Positions 32,657 to 35,220 of a DNA stretch of 35,220 bases are shown here, in pieces. Each line of letters starts with the position of its first letter. The first letter of the stretch is position 1. The notes beneath the pieces were generated by a model, which was not told where the DNA came from, ran no database searches, and worked only from the letters and a program-made list of their open reading frames with translations. The DNA is from Betaproteobacteria bacterium (GTDB lineage Bacteria; Pseudomonadota; Gammaproteobacteria; Burkholderiales; Burkholderiaceae_C): NCBI GenBank assembly GCA_009925925.1, contig RFQA01000009.1:1-35220 (forward strand), written 5' to 3'. The translations under genes were made by a program, and so were the position numbers.

Positions 32657-33391
32657 ATGCGCCAACTCAAAGCCTTGTGGCGAATCAGCCGGGTACTCCT
32701 GCATGTGCTGGCGGGTGCGTGGCGCATCCGCATGGTGTTTCCTCGGCTGTCGCAACCGGAGCGCGATGTAGAAGTTCAAGCTTGGGCCCAGGCGATGCTT
32801 GGGCGTCTAGCTATCAAATTGGTAGTAAACGGCACACCGCCTACCGGCGGCCCTGTGCTGCTGGCGGCTAACCACATCTCTTGGCTGGACATCGTGGTCA
32901 TCCACGCCGCGCGGCATTGCCGTTTTATCTCCAAGTCCGATATCCAGCACTGGCCCGTGGTGGGCACGCTGGCGACCGGCGCTGGCACGCTGTACATAGA
33001 GCGCGAATCCCGCCGCGACGCGATGCGCGTAGTGCACCACATGGCCGAGCGCCTGAGCTTGGGAGAGGTGCTGGCGGTGTTTCCTGAGGGCACTACGGGT
33101 GATGGCACCCATGTGCTGCCTTTTCACGCCAACCTGCTGCAGGCGGCTATCGCGGTGAATGCGCCCATTCAACCGGTGGCCCTGCAGTTTGCCGACGCCC
33201 AAGGCCAGCAAAGTTTTGCCCCTTGCTACATCGGAGACGACACGCTGCTCGGCTCCCTGTGGCGCACGCTGTGCAGTGACGGTATTCAGGCGGTGGTGAC
33301 GTTCGGAGCCCCGCAAACCGCCGACGGGCGTGACCGCAGGGCGTGGTCGGCCGCGGTGCGGGAAGACATCATTGCGCTGCGCCAGCGCTGA
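32657..33391 (+). CDS. PlsC-family 1-acyl-sn-glycerol-3-phosphate acyltransferase
   Basis: A 244-residue membrane-associated acyltransferase. The ATG at 32657 gives MRQLKALWRISRVLLHVLAG, an N-terminal amphipathic or membrane helix; the ORF track's GTG at 32606 would overlap pyrC' and add a non-family 17 residues. Catalytic HX4D is in NHISWLD (N72, H73, D78) and the glycerophosphate-binding block is FPEGTT (F142 onward). It probably acylates lysophosphatidate or a related lipid; ornithine-lipid acyltransferases (OlsA) share these motifs. It is the last gene of the algH-pyr run. Bases CTAGCTATCAAATTGGTAG (32809-32827) inside it resemble an intergenic repeat. Confidence 0.86.
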   Translation: MRQLKALWRISRVLLHVLAGAWRIRMVFPRLSQPERDVEVQAWAQAMLGRLAIKLVVNGTPPTGGPVLLAANHISWLDIVVIHAARHCRFISKSDIQHWPVVGTLATGAGTLYIERESRRDAMRVVHHMAERLSLGEVLAVFPEGTTGDGTHVLPFHANLLQAAIAVNAPIQPVALQFADAQGQQSFAPCYIGDDTLLGSLWRTLCSDGIQAVVTFGAPQTADGRDRRAWSAAVREDIIALRQR

Positions 33392-33406
33392 TTTGCTCAC
33401 TTTTTG

Positions 33407-33426
33407 ATAGCTGCTCGCGCATATTC
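33407..33426 (-). repeat. Dispersed intergenic repeat, copy 3 (inverted)
   Basis: On the minus strand this reads GAATATGCGCGAGCAGCTAT, identical to the core of copy 2 at 13835-13854. Flanks differ: TCAAAAA follows where the other copies have GAATTCA, and AGCCCCTAGCTCCCGTT precedes. The whole unit probably spans about 33401-33454 between the acyltransferase stop and tRNA-Arg. Confidence 0.65.
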
Positions 33427-33462
33427 AACGGGAGCTAGGGGCTAATTTGATGCAAAAGTGGC

Positions 33463-33537
33463 TGGTGCCCCCGACAGGAATCGAACCTGTATCTGCCCCT
33501 TAGGAGGGGGCCGTTCTATCCATTGAACTACGGAGAC
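33463..33537 (-). tRNA. tRNA-Arg (anticodon CCT), CCA encoded
   Basis: The minus strand folds as a complete cloverleaf: acceptor GTCTCCG pairs with CGGGGGC (with two G-U pairs), D-stem GTTC/GAAC, anticodon stem GCCCC/GGGGC with loop CTCCTAA, T-arm ACAGG-TTCGATT-CCTGT, discriminator A and an encoded CCA. The anticodon CCT lies at 33502-33504 and reads AGG codons. The discriminator A and loop fit arginine identity. It stands alone between plsC and the VWA gene; a TACAAT element precedes it. Confidence 0.96.
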
Positions 33538-33547
33538 CGGACGCGGG

Positions 33548-33553
33548 ATTGTA
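33548..33553 (-). promoter_or_regulatory. Candidate -10 element of the tRNA-Arg gene
   Basis: The minus strand reads GATACAATCCCGCGTCCG just before the tRNA: a TACAAT hexamer ten bases before the mature 5' end, followed by a GC-rich discriminator as seen in stringently controlled stable RNA promoters. No good -35 element is visible at 16-18 bases. Confidence 0.35.
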
Positions 33554-33593
33554 TCGGCCTGCGCGAAGGGCATCCCTCGTTGCAGTGTGATGC

Positions 33594-34808
33594 CTACTTG
33601 GTCAGCTGCCGCATGGCCTCTTCCAGGCCTTTGAGGGTGAGGGGGTACATCTTGTTTTGCACCAGCTGCTGGATGACGGCGATGCTCTGGCGGTACTGCC
33701 AGACGCCCTGGGGCTCGGGGTTGATCCACGCGAATTTGGGGAAGGCGCTCATCAGCCGCTGCAGCCATTCGGCGCCGGGCTCTTCGTTGTTGTATTCCAC
33801 GCTGCCGCCGGGCTGCAAAATCTCGTAGGGGCTCATGGTCGCGTCGCCCACAAAAATCAGCTTGTAGTCCTTGTTGTACTTTCGGATGATGTCCCAGGTA
33901 TCAAACTTCTCCGCAAAGCGGCGGCGGTTGTTCTTCCACATGAAGTCATAGACGCAGTTGTGGAAGTAATAAAACTCCAGGTGCTTGAACTCGGTCTTGG
34001 CCGCGCTGAACAGCTCCTCCACCCGCTGGATGTGGTCGTCCATGGTGCCGCCCACGTCCATCAGTAGCAGCACCTTGACGTTGTTGTGCCGCTCGGGGCG
34101 CATTTTGATGTCCAGAAAGCCGGCATTCGCCGCCGTCTTGCTGATCGTCTCGTCCAGGTCCAGTTCGTCCTCATGGCCTTCGCGGGCGAACTTGCGCAGG
34201 CGGCGCAGCGCCACCTTGATGTTGCGGGTGCCGAGTTCCTGGGTGTCGTCGTAGTCTTTGTAGGCGCGCTGGTCCCACACCTTGACTGCGCTGCGGTTGC
34301 GGCTCTTGTCCTGCCCGATGCGGATGCCTTGCGGGTTTTGTCCGTAGGCGCCAAAAGGGGATGTGCCGCCCGTACCGATCCACTTGCTGCCGCCCTCATG
34401 GCGTTCTTTTTGTTCCTCGAGCCGCTTCTTGAGCGTCTCCATCAGCTCATTCCAGCCCATGGCCTGCAACTTGGCTTGCTCTTCAGGCGTCAAATACTTC
34501 TCGAGATTTTTGCGCAGCCATTCAGCCGGAATGTCTTTGGTGAAGTCGCTGACCTGCTCGATGCCTTTGAAGTAAGCGCCGAAAGCCCGGTCGAACTTGT
34601 CATAGTGCTTTTCGTCCTTGACCAGCGTGGTGCGGGCCAGGAAGTAGAAGTCGTCAATGCTGTAGCCGCTTGCTTCTTCTTCACCATCCGCGGGCCGGGT
34701 GTTCGGTCCCACCACTCCTTTTTGCAGTGCCTCGAGCAGGGTCAGGTATTCCTTGACCGAGACGGGCAGCTTGGCAGAGCGCAGGGTGTAGAAGAAATCC
34801 AGCAGCAT
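33594..34808 (-). CDS. VWA domain-containing protein, CoxE-like (COG3825 type)
   Basis: A 404-residue soluble protein starting MLLDFFYTLRSAKLPVSVKEY. The N-terminal half is helical and charged; the C-terminal half (about 240-404) is a von Willebrand A fold. The MIDAS that should read DxSxS is DVGGT (residues 251-255 in VLLLMDVGGTMDD), so metal binding is altered; this is a known form in the CoxE-like group. Such proteins usually act with a MoxR-type AAA+ ATPase in maturing or inserting cofactors into complexes. No MoxR gene is visible between here and the window edge; the only upstream neighbour is a GNAT gene ten bases away. Confidence 0.87.
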   Translation of the reverse strand: MLLDFFYTLRSAKLPVSVKEYLTLLEALQKGVVGPNTRPADGEEEASGYSIDDFYFLARTTLVKDEKHYDKFDRAFGAYFKGIEQVSDFTKDIPAEWLRKNLEKYLTPEEQAKLQAMGWNELMETLKKRLEEQKERHEGGSKWIGTGGTSPFGAYGQNPQGIRIGQDKSRNRSAVKVWDQRAYKDYDDTQELGTRNIKVALRRLRKFAREGHEDELDLDETISKTAANAGFLDIKMRPERHNNVKVLLLMDVGGTMDDHIQRVEELFSAAKTEFKHLEFYYFHNCVYDFMWKNNRRRFAEKFDTWDIIRKYNKDYKLIFVGDATMSPYEILQPGGSVEYNNEEPGAEWLQRLMSAFPKFAWINPEPQGVWQYRQSIAVIQQLVQNKMYPLTLKGLEEAMRQLTK

Positions 34809-34818
34809 GGCGGTGCCC

Positions 34819-35220
34819 TCAGGTGCGGGGTTTGTCCAGCAGGTACAGCAACTGGGTTTTCACCTCTGGCCACTCGCCGCTGCGCAGGCTGTACATCACG
34901 GTGTCGCGGATGGTGCCGTCGCGGCGCAAGGCGTGGCCACGGATCACGCCGTCTCGTCTGGCGCCCAGGCGCTCGATAGCGGCTTGGGACGCGAAGTTGA
35001 AATTGTCGGTGCGCCAGCCCACCACATGGCAGCCCAAGGTCTCGAACGCGTGGGTGAGCAACAGCAGCTTGGCGGTGGTGTTGACGTGGCTGCGTTGGCT
35101 GCTTTTGGCATACCAGGTCCAGCCGATTTCGACGCGCTTGATGGCCGGCACGATGTCGTGGTAGCTGCTGCAACCCAGTACTTTGCCGGTGGCCGTTTCG
35201 GTCACGGCGAAGGCAAAACG
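34819..35220 (-). CDS. GNAT-family N-acetyltransferase (RimJ/RimL type), 5' end outside the window
   Basis: The reverse frame is open from the TGA at 34819-34821 through the window edge: 133 visible residues beginning RFAFAVTETATGKVLG, so the GTG at 35205 in the ORF track is internal. Conserved features of the RimL-like group are EIGWTWYAKSSQRSHVNTTAKLLLLTHAFE (strand, acetyl-CoA-binding loop and helix) and NFASQAAIERLGARRDGVIRGH. It probably transfers acetyl from acetyl-CoA to a protein N-terminus or small amine; the target is unknown. It precedes the VWA gene by ten bases on the same strand, so they are likely co-transcribed. Confidence 0.88.
   Translation of the reverse strand, partial: RFAFAVTETATGKVLGCSSYHDIVPAIKRVEIGWTWYAKSSQRSHVNTTAKLLLLTHAFETLGCHVVGWRTDNFNFASQAAIERLGARRDGVIRGHALRRDGTIRDTVMYSLRSGEWPEVKTQLLYLLDKPRT

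Overview
The window looks like chromosomal DNA of a betaproteobacterium in the Burkholderiales, most likely Comamonadaceae (Rhodoferax/Curvibacter-like). The reasons are the protein sequences, the gene order (thiD-hemL beside rubredoxin and the pilGHIJ-pilL cluster; algH-ruvX-pyrR-pyrB-inactive pyrC; dusB-fis-purH), high GC in most genes, and short dispersed repeats around GCGAGCAGCTAT that I associate with this family. No phage, transposase, plasmid or CRISPR signature is visible, and no gene-free stretch exceeds about 200 bases.

Layout. 1-2655 (minus): a UbiH-type FAD hydroxylase, dsbC and the N-terminal part of an M61 peptidase cut by the window edge. 2711-3511 (plus): a MOSC protein with a short C-terminus. 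3469-7058 (minus): two overlapping tandem paralogues, 7TMR-DISM membrane sensors with degenerate GGDEF domains. 7090-10165 (plus): ychF, an EamA/DMT transporter and mnmH. 10167-10640 (minus): a YqaA-like membrane protein. 10789-13756 (plus): dusB, fis and purH, ending in a strong terminator. 13943-15271 (plus): gmhA and an unknown membrane-anchored protein. 15236-17394 (minus): hemL, whose last ~36 codons are missing, and thiD. 17515-27261 (plus): rubredoxin (too short for the ORF track) and the twitching chemosensory genes pilG, pilH, pilI, pilJ and a 1955-residue CheA-like pilL. 27234-28730 (minus): DNA photolyase. 28752-33391 (plus): a tightly overlapped run algH, ruvX, pyrR, pyrB, an inactive dihydroorotase and a PlsC-like acyltransferase. 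33463-35220 (minus): tRNA-Arg(CCT), a VWA/CoxE-like protein and a GNAT acetyltransferase cut by the window edge.

How the parts work together. PilG/PilH (response regulators), PilI (CheW), PilJ (receptor) and PilL (multi-Hpt kinase with receiver) form one phosphorelay that controls type IV pili. PyrR, PyrB and the inactive PyrC belong to pyrimidine synthesis. PurH, ThiD, HemL, GmhA, the Ubi hydroxylase, DusB and MnmH are ordinary biosynthesis or tRNA-modification functions.

Most of the window is ordinary core genome. The places worth a second look are the junction at about 15271, where hemL and a lower-GC unknown ORF are truncated into each other; the duplicated degenerate-GGDEF sensors; the short MOSC C-terminus at the next convergent junction; a repeat-derived N-terminal extension of PyrR; and a near-consensus Fis site in front of dusB-fis. 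I did not find a clearly new multi-gene system.
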